From contig JADLHZ010000090.1 in the NCBI GenBank assembly GCA_020848545.1, forward strand, positions 100,984 to 164,983: a stretch of DNA of 64,000 bases. Reading direction: 5' to 3'. Shown here one piece after another: positions 48,029 through 56,772 of the stretch. Position 1 is the first letter of the stretch, and each line of letters opens with the position of its first letter. The notes under the pieces are model-generated. The model searched no databases. It was not told the origin of the DNA and was given only the letters and a program-made list of their open reading frames with translations. The translations under genes were made by a program, and so were the position numbers. The stretch comes from Deltaproteobacteria bacterium (GTDB lineage: Bacteria; Myxococcota; JADLHZ01).

Positions 48029-48391
48029 CTACGCTGCGGTCGCGACCGGCTGCACGGCGGCGCGACGGGCTTCCGCGCGAAAGCCGCTCGGCGTCTTCTG
48101 CGTCAGCGAGCGGAACCACACGCTGAAGTACTGCGAGGTCGCGAAGCCGACTTCGCAGGCGATCGCGTCGATCTTCGTGTCGGTCTCCGATAGGCGCCGC
48201 GACGCGACCGCGAGGCGCACGCTCGTCCGCTCGGTGCGGAAGGTCGTGCCTGCGGCGCGCAGGTGATGCTGCAGCGTCCGCGCGGGGATCTGCAGGGCGA
48301 GCGCCGCGTCTTCGATCGACGCATCGGCGCCAAGCCGGGATTCGAGCCAGGTGCGCAAGGTGAGAAGGATCAAGGTGGCTGAAGTGTTCAT
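48029..48391 (-). CDS. AraC-type helix-turn-helix regulator, short form
   Basis: The start is ATG at 48391, giving a protein of about 120 aa. Two helix-turn-helix segments are visible: IEDAALALQIPARTLQHHLRAAG and IDAIACEVGFATSQYFSVWFRSLTQKTPSGFR. The second carries the typical AraC signature. The N-terminal sensor domain of full AraC proteins (about 270 aa in all) is absent, so this is a DNA-binding-domain-only member. Targets are not evident; the divergently placed 11-base AT-rich repeats just upstream could be operators. Confidence 0.82.
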   Translation of the reverse strand: MNTSATLILLTLRTWLESRLGADASIEDAALALQIPARTLQHHLRAAGTTFRTERTSVRLAVASRRLSETDTKIDAIACEVGFATSQYFSVWFRSLTQKTPSGFRAEARRAAVQPVATAA

Positions 48392-48489
48392 GCACGGAAG
48401 ACGCGGGCATGGGTGTGCTTTCGCGCGAGCGAATACGCGCTTGCGAGCCTTCACTCAGCGGATGTGACTCCTGTCGCAGGCGTATTTAG

Positions 48490-48522
48490 AAAATACTTAG
48501 CGAATACTTAGCGAATACTCAG
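48490..48522. repeat. Three 11-base AT-rich direct repeats (CGAATACTTAG)
   Basis: The copies are AAAATACTTAG, CGAATACTTAG and CGAATACTCAG in tandem. They lie between the short AraC gene start and the stop of the outer-membrane gene, and the last copy includes that stop codon. They stand out in this 65% GC setting. Confidence 0.85.
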
Positions 48523-49466
48523 CGAATCGCTGCGAAAGGCTCCGAAGCCGGCGCAGACGCAGGCAAAGTCGTGGGTTCTTCCGGCGTCGCGGCGGGCGCC
48601 GGAGCCACCGGAAGCGGGGCCGGAGCCATCGGGGCCGAGGCCGGAGCCGCAGGAAGCGTCGCGTCAAAGACCCATCCGATGCTGCCGGAGAGAACGTAGT
48701 CGTTGCGCTCGAGCCCGAGCATCGGAAACATGCCCTTGATGTCGAAGACGAAGCCCTTCGCCGGATAGAAGCGCAGCGCCGCCTTCGGCGCGAAGTACTC
48801 GACGCCCGCTGAAGGATCGGTGCCGAACTTGATCTCGATGCCGGCGAGCAAGTCGAACCAACGCGCGGGATGAAACGCGAGCTCGGTGGCGAGCGTGGGA
48901 AAGAAGCGCGCATGCATGCGGGCGCCGAGGCCAACGAGCTCGAGCGGCAGCATGAGGCCCGAGATCCACGAGAGCATGCGGTGGATCTCGTAGCTCGCCG
49001 ACGCGCCGAGCTCGAGGCCGAACGGCCGCGCGAAGGTGTAAGCGGTCGAGGTCGGCCACAAGATGCGCAGGTACGGCGACAGGCTGAACGACGGCGTCCG
49101 CAAGACGTTCCAGTGCACGCCTGTGGTCATCGGCCCGAGCGCGTACTGCGTCTGCACGACCGACGCGTTGATCACGTTGCGCATCTCGAACGCTTCGATG
49201 CCGAAGCTGAGCCACAAGGTCTCGGCGAGCACATACGAGCCGCGGATGCGCGCGCTGATCGCGATGGTGCCGAAGAAGTCCGGCCGATCGACGAGCAGCG
49301 CCGCCTTCGCCGACGCGAGCACGCGCGACGCTGGCACCGCCTCCGGTTGCTCACCGAGCTCACCGAGGCCGAGCGAGAGCCGCGTCGGCGCGCCGACCTC
49401 GGGACGATCATCCGCGAACGCCACGCTCGCTGACGCGAAGGACAAGAGAAGAAGGAGCGCTCTCAT
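48519..49466 (-). CDS. Predicted outer-membrane beta-barrel protein
   Basis: The start is ATG at 49466, giving signal peptide MRALLLLLSFASASVAFA. The product is about 315 aa. Many amphipathic strands (GTIAISARIRGSYVLAETLWLSFGI, ELGASASYEIHRMLSWI, VFDIKGMFPMLGL) fit a barrel of about ten strands. The C-terminal 40 residues are Ala/Pro/Glu-rich and disordered. No family is recognised. Its start overlaps the stop of the PHP gene by four bases, so it is the third gene of a PHP-centred unit. Confidence 0.75.
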   Translation of the reverse strand: MRALLLLLSFASASVAFADDRPEVGAPTRLSLGLGELGEQPEAVPASRVLASAKAALLVDRPDFFGTIAISARIRGSYVLAETLWLSFGIEAFEMRNVINASVVQTQYALGPMTTGVHWNVLRTPSFSLSPYLRILWPTSTAYTFARPFGLELGASASYEIHRMLSWISGLMLPLELVGLGARMHARFFPTLATELAFHPARWFDLLAGIEIKFGTDPSAGVEYFAPKAALRFYPAKGFVFDIKGMFPMLGLERNDYVLSGSIGWVFDATLPAAPASAPMAPAPLPVAPAPAATPEEPTTLPASAPASEPFAAIR

Positions 49467-52378
49467 AGACCGGGCGCCTCCCAACCGTTGCCGGCGAAAT
49501 CGACCAGGAACGGGTTCGTGAACGCGTTCGGCCAAGTGTAGGGCGAGACGACATCGATGTGCCGGCGCGGATCGCTGTCGACCGCGCGCGTCGGCGGAAA
49601 CAAGCGCGCCTCGCTCTCGTGATCCGCCTTATCGACGGCGCCGTCGCCGTTGAAGTCGAGCGTGTCCGGCACGCCGTCCGGCGGCTCGTCGAGATCCGCC
49701 GACTCGGGCAGCGGCATCCCCGCTTCGAACACGACGAAGCCGTCGCTCGCCAGCAGCTCCGAGAGCGGCAGGTCGGCCTCGTAGCGGACGACGCCGGTCG
49801 TCCCAAACGGATCCGCCGGCGCGCTCAAAGGCGAGATCGGGATGGTCTTCGCGAGCTCGCCGTTGACGATGACGCGCAGCTCGCTCACCGGGATCCACGG
49901 CGCCGCCCGCACCGACACGTGAAACTGACCGCCGGTCGCCGGTTGAAACGCGGTGATGCTCGGCCCGCGGCTGCCGCCCTGCGCGTCCGTGATCGACGCC
50001 AAGATCACCGGGCCGTTCGTGCCGATCATCCGGCCGTCGCGCACGGCAGCGTTGAAGCTCGCGACGTCGACGTTCGGAAAGCCGAACGCGCCGGCGCCGC
50101 CGAACACGAGGTTGCGCGGGTAGCCCGTCTGCTCGATGTTCAACGTGTGCGTGTCGCTGTTGGCCGTGCCGGCGCGCACGATGCCTTGGCGCAAAAGCGA
50201 GAACCAAAACGCGCGGTACTTCAAGAACTGCTCGATGCTGGCGCCGTTCATCACCTCTTGCACGTGGTGGCCGAGGTTGTCCGAGCCACCCTTCGGCGTC
50301 TTGCGCCACTGCCCTTCCGGCGTCTTGTTCGGCGTGTCGGGGATGCGTTTTCGCACGTCGTAGCCGATCGCGCTCGCGTAGCCTTCGTCGCGACCGAGCT
50401 TCGACTCGGCGTAAGGGTGATTCAGCTGCATGACGCCGTCGGGGCCGATGTACGCCGCCATCGTGTCGTAGAGCGCGCCTGGCTCCATCAGCTCGTCCCA
50501 CGGACCGCCGTTGCGGGGCAGCGCGGGATCGAAGGGCATCGGCCAGAAGTTGAAGTGCCCGAGCGTCTTCGGCACGCTGCTGCCGTCGCGCTTGTAGAAG
50601 AGGACGAGCCCGGTCATCTCGATGCCAGGCATGATGAAGAGGCGCGAGCCGTAGCCGAGGCGCGTCACTTCGCTCGAATAGGATCCGACGACGTCGTGAT
50701 CCGTCGCCGCGATCACCTGCACGCCGCTCGTGATGAACGACGTCACCCGATCGAAGTCCGGGATCGAGGTGTCGAAGCTGCGGCCGCCGTGCACATGGAA
50801 GTCGGCGCTGAGCGCAGTCGTGAGCGACAGATCCCCGAGCTCGCTCAGGTTCAGGTTGACGCGCGTCGCAGTGCCGGACGTGAGCGTCACGCGTTGGCGC
50901 GCGAGCGAGAACGTGGGCCCGTGCGTCGCGTAGACGAAGTAGTCGCCGGGCGGCACGCCGAAGGTCGCGCGACCTGCCGGCGCCAGCGCGCGGTTGCACG
51001 CCGGAGAGCTACCGTGCGGCGGACCGAGATACGGCGCACATCCGCGGAAGAGCCCATGCAGCGATCCTGCCGAGTCCTGCGCCGGCTCGGCCGGCACGAG
51101 CACGATCTCGGCGTCGATGGGCGTGGCGACGCCTTGGCGAACGACGACGTCGAGCGTGGCCGGCCGGGGAATGTCGAGCAGATCGAGCGTGGTGTCGGCG
51201 TCGCCGAGCGCGAGCGCCTGCGGCTCGAGCGCCGGCCGACCGAAGCTGTGCAGCGCCACCGAGTAGCTCTTGTTCGCCGGCAGCATCACTTCGTAACGAC
51301 CGTCGGCGGCTGGCACCACGTTCGCCCAAACGACACCGGCGCCGACCTCGCCTTCGACGAAGAGCAGGCTCGCGTCACGCTCGCCGGCGCTCGGAGCGAG
51401 ATCGCCAAGGAAGCGAATGCGCCCGCTCACCTTGACCGTCTGCTCGGCGAAGAGCGCCGCCCGCGCCTGCATCGCCAACGCTTGTGCCGGCGCCGTGCCA
51501 GCGCCGTTGGCCACGAACATCATGCGCTCGAACGCGATGCCGTCGCCCGGCAGCACCACCGTGCGCGGCGTGCCCGAGGCCGAGAGCGTCGTCGTGTTGA
51601 AGCCGTCGAGCGTGCGCCGATCGCAAGCCACGGTGGCGTACGAGGCGTCGCTCACGCCGGTGTGGCTCGCGGCCGAGACGAAGGGGTAAGTGCGAAACGC
51701 CGTGCCGAGATCGAGCAGATCGAGCGCCGGATAGTGAAAGCCACCGTCGGCGATCGGCGTAAACGGCGTGACGCTGCGATCGCCCCAGAAGTAACCGTCG
51801 GCGACGAACAAGGTCTGGGCGATGCGGCCGCCGTTGTAGATCTCGGTGCGCATGCGGACACCGCGATCACACGCGCGGAGCTCGTAGCGCGTGACGACGA
51901 CGTAGCGATGATCGCCATAGAGCCGGCCGCGCGCGATGACGCTCTGGGCGTTGCCGTCGCCCCCGCTGGCGATCTCGACCGAGGTGTACTCCACCTGATC
52001 GCGCGGGAGGATGCCGGTCGCGTGCGACACGTGCACCAAGTGATCGATGCCGCCCGCGGCGACGAGGTCGATCAGCATGCCGCCGCTCACCGCCACCTGC
52101 GAGGGATGATCGGCGGCGTCGACCACCGCCGTGACGAAGTCGTTCTGCAAGATGAAGTCACCGAGGCCGGCCTGCGCGTCGATGCCGGCGGGACGCTCGC
52201 TCGCGTCGCTCATCACGAACGCCCGGACACCGCCGGTCACTTGGCAAGCGTCGGTAAAGAGATCACACGGCGCGGCGGGAACACACTGCTTGCTCGGGTT
52301 ATCGAGGCAGCCCGGCCGATCGGCAGAGCAAGCGGCGAAGAGCGACAGGAGCGAAACACAAAGGACCGAACGGATCAT
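49463..52378 (-). CDS. PHP-domain metallohydrolase lipoprotein (CehA/McbA-like)
   Basis: The protein is about 971 aa from ATG at 52378, which gives a lipoprotein signal ending LFAAC. Residues about 60-500 form beta-rich domains probably used for substrate binding, followed by a small insertion with many Cys. The PHP domain starts near D526 in ADFHVHGG, with ATDHDVVG, PGIEMTG and GHFNFW typical of the CehA/McbA group of metal-dependent phosphoesterase-fold hydrolases. The C-terminal 200 residues are another beta domain. Exported PHP proteins degrade phosphate esters or amides outside the cytoplasm. It lies between two beta-barrel genes, so uptake of the product could be linked. Confidence 0.85.
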   Translation of the reverse strand: MIRSVLCVSLLSLFAACSADRPGCLDNPSKQCVPAAPCDLFTDACQVTGGVRAFVMSDASERPAGIDAQAGLGDFILQNDFVTAVVDAADHPSQVAVSGGMLIDLVAAGGIDHLVHVSHATGILPRDQVEYTSVEIASGGDGNAQSVIARGRLYGDHRYVVVTRYELRACDRGVRMRTEIYNGGRIAQTLFVADGYFWGDRSVTPFTPIADGGFHYPALDLLDLGTAFRTYPFVSAASHTGVSDASYATVACDRRTLDGFNTTTLSASGTPRTVVLPGDGIAFERMMFVANGAGTAPAQALAMQARAALFAEQTVKVSGRIRFLGDLAPSAGERDASLLFVEGEVGAGVVWANVVPAADGRYEVMLPANKSYSVALHSFGRPALEPQALALGDADTTLDLLDIPRPATLDVVVRQGVATPIDAEIVLVPAEPAQDSAGSLHGLFRGCAPYLGPPHGSSPACNRALAPAGRATFGVPPGDYFVYATHGPTFSLARQRVTLTSGTATRVNLNLSELGDLSLTTALSADFHVHGGRSFDTSIPDFDRVTSFITSGVQVIAATDHDVVGSYSSEVTRLGYGSRLFIMPGIEMTGLVLFYKRDGSSVPKTLGHFNFWPMPFDPALPRNGGPWDELMEPGALYDTMAAYIGPDGVMQLNHPYAESKLGRDEGYASAIGYDVRKRIPDTPNKTPEGQWRKTPKGGSDNLGHHVQEVMNGASIEQFLKYRAFWFSLLRQGIVRAGTANSDTHTLNIEQTGYPRNLVFGGAGAFGFPNVDVASFNAAVRDGRMIGTNGPVILASITDAQGGSRGPSITAFQPATGGQFHVSVRAAPWIPVSELRVIVNGELAKTIPISPLSAPADPFGTTGVVRYEADLPLSELLASDGFVVFEAGMPLPESADLDEPPDGVPDTLDFNGDGAVDKADHESEARLFPPTRAVDSDPRRHIDVVSPYTWPNAFTNPFLVDFAGNGWEAPGL

Positions 52379-52422
52379 CGTGGCGCGCACTCTGTCAGTG
52401 ACGCGGCCCAGGAGCAAGATCG

Positions 52423-53298
52423 TCAGGGCAGCCCGCCGGCGATGTAGACCGCGCTCGTGTGAAAGCCGGTGCCACCCTCGTTCAGCCGCATGAGCATGCC
52501 GCCTTCGAGCTGACCAACGCGCACGCCGACGCGCGACTCCGGCGTCGCGAACCAACGCCGCAGCTCGTACCCGCCGCGCTGTTGCAGCGTGGGATCGCGG
52601 GTCACGGCCCGCGTGGCTTCGAAGCGCTGCGCCACGAACGCGTCGATCGGACCGACCCCATAGTGCGCGTCTACCCCAGCGTGCGGCCGCACGTACGAGA
52701 GCCCCGTCTTGCCGACCGCGAGCTGCCCTTCGACTCCGGCCTCGGCGCGCAGGTGATCGCCGAGCAGATTGAGCGAGAGTGAGGTGTCGCCGCCGAGCGT
52801 GAGGCCAAAGCGGCGCTCGCCATCGTAGCGATCTTGGAGCGGGGTCCGGTGGTAACTATTGCCCTTCGTCGAGCCGAGGCGGCGGCCCATGCCGGAGAAG
52901 CCGTGCCAGCGATCTTGCACCGCCGCGCCCGCGTAGTCGCCGGTCGTCGTGACGCCGACGATGCCGGTGCCGCTCAGAGCGAAGCTTCCGAAGCGATACG
53001 TCTGGCCCATGGAGGCCGCCGTATCGATGATGTCGGTCCGCTCCATGCCGCCGGGCATCGTCCAGTAACGCAGCGTCGCGGAGAGCTCGAGGCGCTTCTG
53101 GCCCTGGCTCCACGCGGCGCTCGCGAAGGTGTCGTGGGTGAAGCGATCGTCGTCGGCCCATACGGCTTGCACTGACGACGGCACCAGGCGCGGCGTCAGG
53201 TTGTCGTTGGCGACTCCGGCGGCGACGCGCAGCTGCCAGTCCTCGTGCTCGACGAGATTGGGACGGGCGCGGTGAGCAGGGTTTGGTCCGAGCGGCAT
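52423..53298 (-). CDS. Predicted beta-barrel protein, no clear signal peptide
   Basis: The protein is 291 aa. The starting ATG yields a charged N-terminus (PLGPNPAHRARPNLVEHEDWQ) instead of a signal peptide; no better start is visible in the AT-richer gap upstream, so it may be truncated or use a non-canonical signal. The body has alternating strands (SFALSGTGIVGVTTTGDYAG, SLSLNLLGDHLRAEAGVEGQL). Parts recall LpxR-like outer-membrane proteins (ADDDRF, YVRPHAGVDAHYG), but the match is weak. It is the first gene before the PHP lipoprotein, and a palindrome lies upstream at 53342. Confidence 0.6.
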   Translation of the reverse strand: MPLGPNPAHRARPNLVEHEDWQLRVAAGVANDNLTPRLVPSSVQAVWADDDRFTHDTFASAAWSQGQKRLELSATLRYWTMPGGMERTDIIDTAASMGQTYRFGSFALSGTGIVGVTTTGDYAGAAVQDRWHGFSGMGRRLGSTKGNSYHRTPLQDRYDGERRFGLTLGGDTSLSLNLLGDHLRAEAGVEGQLAVGKTGLSYVRPHAGVDAHYGVGPIDAFVAQRFEATRAVTRDPTLQQRGGYELRRWFATPESRVGVRVGQLEGGMLMRLNEGGTGFHTSAVYIAGGLP

Positions 53299-53341
53299 AT
53301 GAAGAGATATCGGCGGTTTGGCGCCGGTGTTCGGTGAAAAT

Positions 53342-53355
53342 TGACCGATCGGTCA
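53342..53355. promoter_or_regulatory. Perfect 14-base palindrome TGACCGATCGGTCA, TetR-type operator candidate
   Basis: TGACCGATCGGTCA lies in the 79-base gap upstream of the beta-barrel gene at 53298 (reverse strand). Operators of many TetR-family repressors have this TGACC-GGTCA form. No TetR gene is within the window, so the regulator would act from elsewhere. The barrel and PHP genes are the likely targets. Confidence 0.55.
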
Positions 53356-53377
53356 GGACGCCCTGGCGGCGCCTCGT

Positions 53378-54397
53378 CTATGCCGCCTGCGCGTCATCCA
53401 GGCGCTCGGCGAGCGTCGTGATGTCGTTCGCCGTCAGCGGCAGCGCCGCGTCGTAGCCCGGGTCTTCGAGCGGCCCCACCGTGACGAGCTCGAGCTTGGC
53501 GAGCACCTCCGGCCGGCGGTCGATCGTGTGCGTCACGTCCTTCGGCCGGCCGTCCACGACGCGGACGAAGACGCCGCTCGGCCGCGCGAGCACGTCCTTG
53601 GCGAGCGCGTTCTGATGCCGCGCCGTGCTGGCGCTGCCGATGCCGGCCTTCACGTTCTCGAAGCGCACGGGCTCGAGGCCAAGCGCCGTCTTCTTCGCGA
53701 CGAGCACGTCGATCTCGGTTTGCATCAGGCCGTAGCGGATGACGCCGTCCGTGCCTTCGAAGCGAAACAGCCGGCCCGCGTTGTAGCCGTTCTCGCCGCA
53801 CGCGCGGACGGCCTCGCCACCGGTGCGCGCAGCCGCGAGCGGCGGCGGCTGATCGAGCACGAGCATGCCGCGCTCTTTGACGAGGCCGGCGGCGTTCGCA
53901 TCCTGATCGATCTCTTGCAGGCGCAGCACTTCGCCGAGCACGCCGCGGCGGTTCGAGAGCTCGGGCTTCTTCACCCACTCTTCGCTCGTGCACAGCCCGT
54001 CGGCGGTGAGCTCCCGCGCGAGCGTCTCAATCTCTTGCGGAGCGTCGGCGCCGGACTTCTGCCGCTCGGCCAGCGCGCGCACGGGATCGCCCGAGGCGGC
54101 CTGGTCCTCCCACGATCCTTCGCGCACGCACCCTGCGCCGATCAGCGCACCGACGACGGCGTAGGATCCCTTGCCGTACGTCCCGGCCTGCGCAAGCAAG
54201 GTCAGCGCGCCGCGGACGGCCTCTCCGTCTTGATGCTGCGTGAGCGGCCCCTCGAGCCAGCGTCGCACCGCGGGGTGCAGCGGCGCCAGGACTTGCTCGA
54301 TGTCCTTCGCGGCGCCGGCGGCGGGCGGAGGCGCTGGCGCGGCGTTGTCGTTCGCCGGCGCGATGAGCGGGAGCATGCCGCGGACAGGCGTGATCAT
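53378..54397 (-). CDS. Hypothetical protein with Pro-rich N-terminus
   Basis: The protein is 339 aa and acidic/alanine-rich. The N-terminus has a 30-residue Ala/Pro stretch (APANDNAAPAPPPAAGAAKD), possibly a flexible arm. The helical middle (about 30-150) leads into a beta-like domain (about 190-330). No signal peptide, cysteine cluster or motif is found. Its start overlaps the stop of the upstream small protein by four bases. No function is proposed. Confidence 0.6.
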   Translation of the reverse strand: MITPVRGMLPLIAPANDNAAPAPPPAAGAAKDIEQVLAPLHPAVRRWLEGPLTQHQDGEAVRGALTLLAQAGTYGKGSYAVVGALIGAGCVREGSWEDQAASGDPVRALAERQKSGADAPQEIETLARELTADGLCTSEEWVKKPELSNRRGVLGEVLRLQEIDQDANAAGLVKERGMLVLDQPPPLAAARTGGEAVRACGENGYNAGRLFRFEGTDGVIRYGLMQTEIDVLVAKKTALGLEPVRFENVKAGIGSASTARHQNALAKDVLARPSGVFVRVVDGRPKDVTHTIDRRPEVLAKLELVTVGPLEDPGYDAALPLTANDITTLAERLDDAQAA

Positions 54398-54735
54398 ACT
54401 TCGAGCACCACGGTCGCCGCGTTGAGCTGCGCGGCGATCAAGAACGCGAGCGCGCCGTTCAGCTCCTGGCGCAGGTTGAAGTGGTTCGTCCCATCCTTGG
54501 CGTCGCCTTCGCCGTCGATCGCCGCGTCGAGGGCGATCACGGCCTCGCGGAGCACGGCGCAGACGCGCTGAACGTCCTTCGGCGCGAAGCGGCGGCCTTC
54601 CGCGCTCTTCTCACCGATCGCTTCCTGCGGGCGAGCTTGGCCGGCGACCGCGAACGCCCGCACGGCGAGCCGCAAGGGATCTTCGGAGATCGGCATGGGC
54701 TCGTCGTCCGAGCCGAGTATGGAGAGCGCCAGCAT
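54394..54735 (-). CDS. Small helical hypothetical protein
   Basis: The protein is 113 aa, ATG start. It is predicted helical with acidic N-terminus (LGSDDEPMPISED) and ends VVLEV. It reads as two long helices (RVCAVLREAVIALDAA, LRQELNGALAFLIAAQLNA) that could form a bundle with the co-transcribed downstream protein. No family is recognised. Confidence 0.55.
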   Translation of the reverse strand: MLALSILGSDDEPMPISEDPLRLAVRAFAVAGQARPQEAIGEKSAEGRRFAPKDVQRVCAVLREAVIALDAAIDGEGDAKDGTNHFNLRQELNGALAFLIAAQLNAATVVLEV

Positions 54736-54804
54736 CCGGCGGCGTTATCGGGGCGGCGCGCGCGAAAGGTGTCCTTTTGCGCGCCGTGGCGCTAGACAAG
54801 CCTC

Positions 54805-55503
54805 GTGGAGAACGCTTGCCCTTGGGACCCGTGGCGCGCGGTCGTCGGCGTGCCGAACCTCGACTGGTGCGAGGCGAGCACCTGCGCCTGGATCGACGAG
54901 CCGGCGAACACCTGGTCGAACGTCGCCTACTTGCTCGCCGCCGCGCTGATCCTCTGGCGCTCGCGGCAGAAGGGCGAGCCGCTGTTTCCCCTCGCGCGGC
55001 TGTTCCCGACCGCCTGCCTGGTGCTCGGTTTGTGCTCGTTCGCGTACCATGCGTCGCTCACCTTCGCGCTGCAGGTGTTCGACTTCGTCGGAATGTTTGG
55101 CTTTCTTTACATCCCGGTGACCATCAACTTGCGCCGCCTCGATCTCGTGCGCAACGAGAACGCGACCTACGTGGGGCTCATTGCGGCGAGCGTCGTGCTG
55201 CTCTTCGTGCTGCGTGTGCTCGGCGCGAAGTATCAACTGATGATCGCGCTCGGCGTCGTGCTCTTGCTGGCGAGCGAGGCGTGGGCGGCGCGCCGTTCAC
55301 GCGCGCGCGGACCCCTGACGATGTTGGCCGTCGGCGTCGGGTTCTTGATCGTCGCGGCCACCTTCTCGGGCCTCGATCTCGCGCGCGTGTTCTGCGATCC
55401 GAACGATCACGTGGTGCAAGGCCACGCGATCTGGCACCTGTGCTCGGCGACCGCGCTCGTGTTCTGCCACGAGTACTACGCCGGCCTCGCGCTCAAGGCT
55501 TGA
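54805..55503 (+). CDS. Ceramidase-like seven-helix membrane protein (CREST superfamily)
   Basis: The protein is 232 aa with a GTG start. The segment WCEAS...CAWIDEPANTWSNVAYLL near the N-terminus, HASLT in the middle, and HAIWHLCSATALVF near the C-terminus are the conserved metal-binding features of the alkaline ceramidase / CREST family of membrane hydrolases. Seven hydrophobic helices are visible. Bacterial members may act on ceramide-like or other amide lipids. Sphingolipids occur in myxobacteria, which fits, but activity is not shown. It converges with the PNKP-like phosphatase gene. Confidence 0.85.
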   Translation: MENACPWDPWRAVVGVPNLDWCEASTCAWIDEPANTWSNVAYLLAAALILWRSRQKGEPLFPLARLFPTACLVLGLCSFAYHASLTFALQVFDFVGMFGFLYIPVTINLRRLDLVRNENATYVGLIAASVVLLFVLRVLGAKYQLMIALGVVLLLASEAWAARRSRARGPLTMLAVGVGFLIVAATFSGLDLARVFCDPNDHVVQGHAIWHLCSATALVFCHEYYAGLALKA

Positions 55504-56200
55504 ACTTCTTCCAGAACGCGTCGACGTCGGCCTTGCGCTCGAACTCTTCGACGCCGTACTTGTCCCAACCGAAGAACGTTTGCGGCTCGTGGAACGGGAT
55601 GCCGTAGTTCGCGGCGAAGAGGCGATCGCTGTCGCTGAAGCTGAAGCCCTTGCGTCCGTCGGGGCGCGTCTGCTTGTCCGTGTACGAGCTGTCGCCGACC
55701 ATGAACGAGCGCGCCTTGTCCATCGAGTAGCCGGCGCCGAGCTGCGCTTTGATGACGCTTTCCAAGCGCTCGCCCATGCCGATGTCCGGCTTGCGATCGT
55801 GATCTTTGAACTCGGCGAAGTCGAAGTAGTGCACCTCGCCGCCGCCGAGACGAATGAGATCCTTCGTGTACTGCAGGGCCTTGTCGGCGGTCGCCAGCGT
55901 GATCGACTTGCCGACGCCGCCTTGGTTCGAGACGATGGCGATGAGGTAGCCCTGCGCCGCGAGTGCCTTCAGCTTCTTCGCCGCGAACGGCAGGAGCTGC
56001 ACGTCCTTCTCCGAGTTGGCGCTGACGCTGCCGGACTTCGAGACGCGCAGCGTGCTGTCGGCGTCGAAGAACGCGACCTTCACCTTCTTGCTCGTCGGCT
56101 GGAAGCCCGTGATCTCGCGGCGGGCGAGCTTCGGAGCGGTGGTCGTTTGCGGCTGAGCGACGGTGGTGACGGCATGGACGGGCATACGGCCGCGGATCAT
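55493..56200 (-). CDS. HAD-superfamily phosphatase, PNKP 3'-phosphatase-like
   Basis: The protein is 235 aa. HAD motifs: DADSTL (DxD nucleophile pair), SNQGGVG (motif II), KPDIGM with a basic neighbour (motif III) and MVGDSSYTD (motif IV). This order matches the phosphatase domain of polynucleotide kinase-phosphatase, which removes 3' phosphates from broken DNA, although no kinase domain is fused. The first 40 residues are disordered. It could act in DNA repair or on a small phosphate ester. The 3' end overlaps the ceramidase-like gene by 11 bases. Confidence 0.78.
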   Translation of the reverse strand: MIRGRMPVHAVTTVAQPQTTTAPKLARREITGFQPTSKKVKVAFFDADSTLRVSKSGSVSANSEKDVQLLPFAAKKLKALAAQGYLIAIVSNQGGVGKSITLATADKALQYTKDLIRLGGGEVHYFDFAEFKDHDRKPDIGMGERLESVIKAQLGAGYSMDKARSFMVGDSSYTDKQTRPDGRKGFSFSDSDRLFAANYGIPFHEPQTFFGWDKYGVEEFERKADVDAFWKKFKP

Positions 56201-56228
56201 CGGCAGCCCGTCGCGTCAGGTGCGTCAT

Positions 56229-56645
56229 TTATTGCGCGAGCACCGTCGCCGCGAACGGCTGCTTCGTGTCGAGCGCGTAGACGCAGCGCTTCGGATCGCT
56301 CACGAGGATGCGGCTCGCGTCCGAGAACGCGATGACCCAGCCCTTCGGCAGCGCGTTGATGCGGGCGCCGACGAGCGCGTCCTTGTCCCGATCGTAGACG
56401 TACGCCAGATCGAACGCGTCCTTCGGCCCGGCTTGCAGCACGAGGTGCATGAACTCGGCTTTCGCATTCTGCTTCTCGACGAGCTCGGGCTTCGTCGCGT
56501 GGAGCACGAACGCCGTCTGCAGCGCGATCTCGCAGCCATCTTTGCCGGCGGATTGCAGGCGCTCCCCCGCGGTCAACGCCTGCGCGCGCCATGCTTGTTG
56601 CGTCTTCGTGAGCGGGACGGCGGCGAGGACGATGGCGAGCCACAT
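56229..56645 (-). CDS. Exported hypothetical protein
   Basis: The protein is 138 aa. N-terminus MWLAIVLAAVPLTKTQQ is a short signal peptide. The mature part (about 120 aa) is mixed alpha/beta with two cysteines (DGCEIAL, KRCVYALDT) that could pair. No family is recognised. It lies close to the PNKP-like gene (28 bases) on the same strand and upstream of the tRNA gene on the other side. Confidence 0.6.
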   Translation of the reverse strand: MWLAIVLAAVPLTKTQQAWRAQALTAGERLQSAGKDGCEIALQTAFVLHATKPELVEKQNAKAEFMHLVLQAGPKDAFDLAYVYDRDKDALVGARINALPKGWVIAFSDASRILVSDPKRCVYALDTKQPFAATVLAQ

Positions 56646-56695
56646 GGCGTGAGTATTTACTCTTGTCGGCGAAGTTTGCTACCGACCCAGCCCAC

Positions 56696-56772
56696 GCGCG
56701 GTTAGCTCAGCTGGATAGAGCGTTGGTCTCCGAAGCCGAAGGTCAGAGGTTCGACTCCTCTACCGCGCGCCA
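56696..56772 (+). tRNA. tRNA-Arg, anticodon CCG
   Basis: A full 77-base cloverleaf is readable: acceptor GCGCGGT pairs with ACCGCGC, a D arm GCTCAGCTGGATAGAGC, anticodon loop CTCCGAA (anticodon CCG, Arg codon CGG), T arm AGAGG-TTCGACT-CCTCT, and an encoded CCA. Its 3' half is duplicated downstream at 59282 and its last bases again at 60598, so the gene is an integration site. Confidence 0.95.

Noticed and set aside
49559..52447. Forward frame of 962 codons opposite the PHP gene
   Set aside because: Arg/Val/Ala-rich with no recognisable motif; it is the shadow of the PHP lipoprotein gene, which has PHP motifs and a lipobox.
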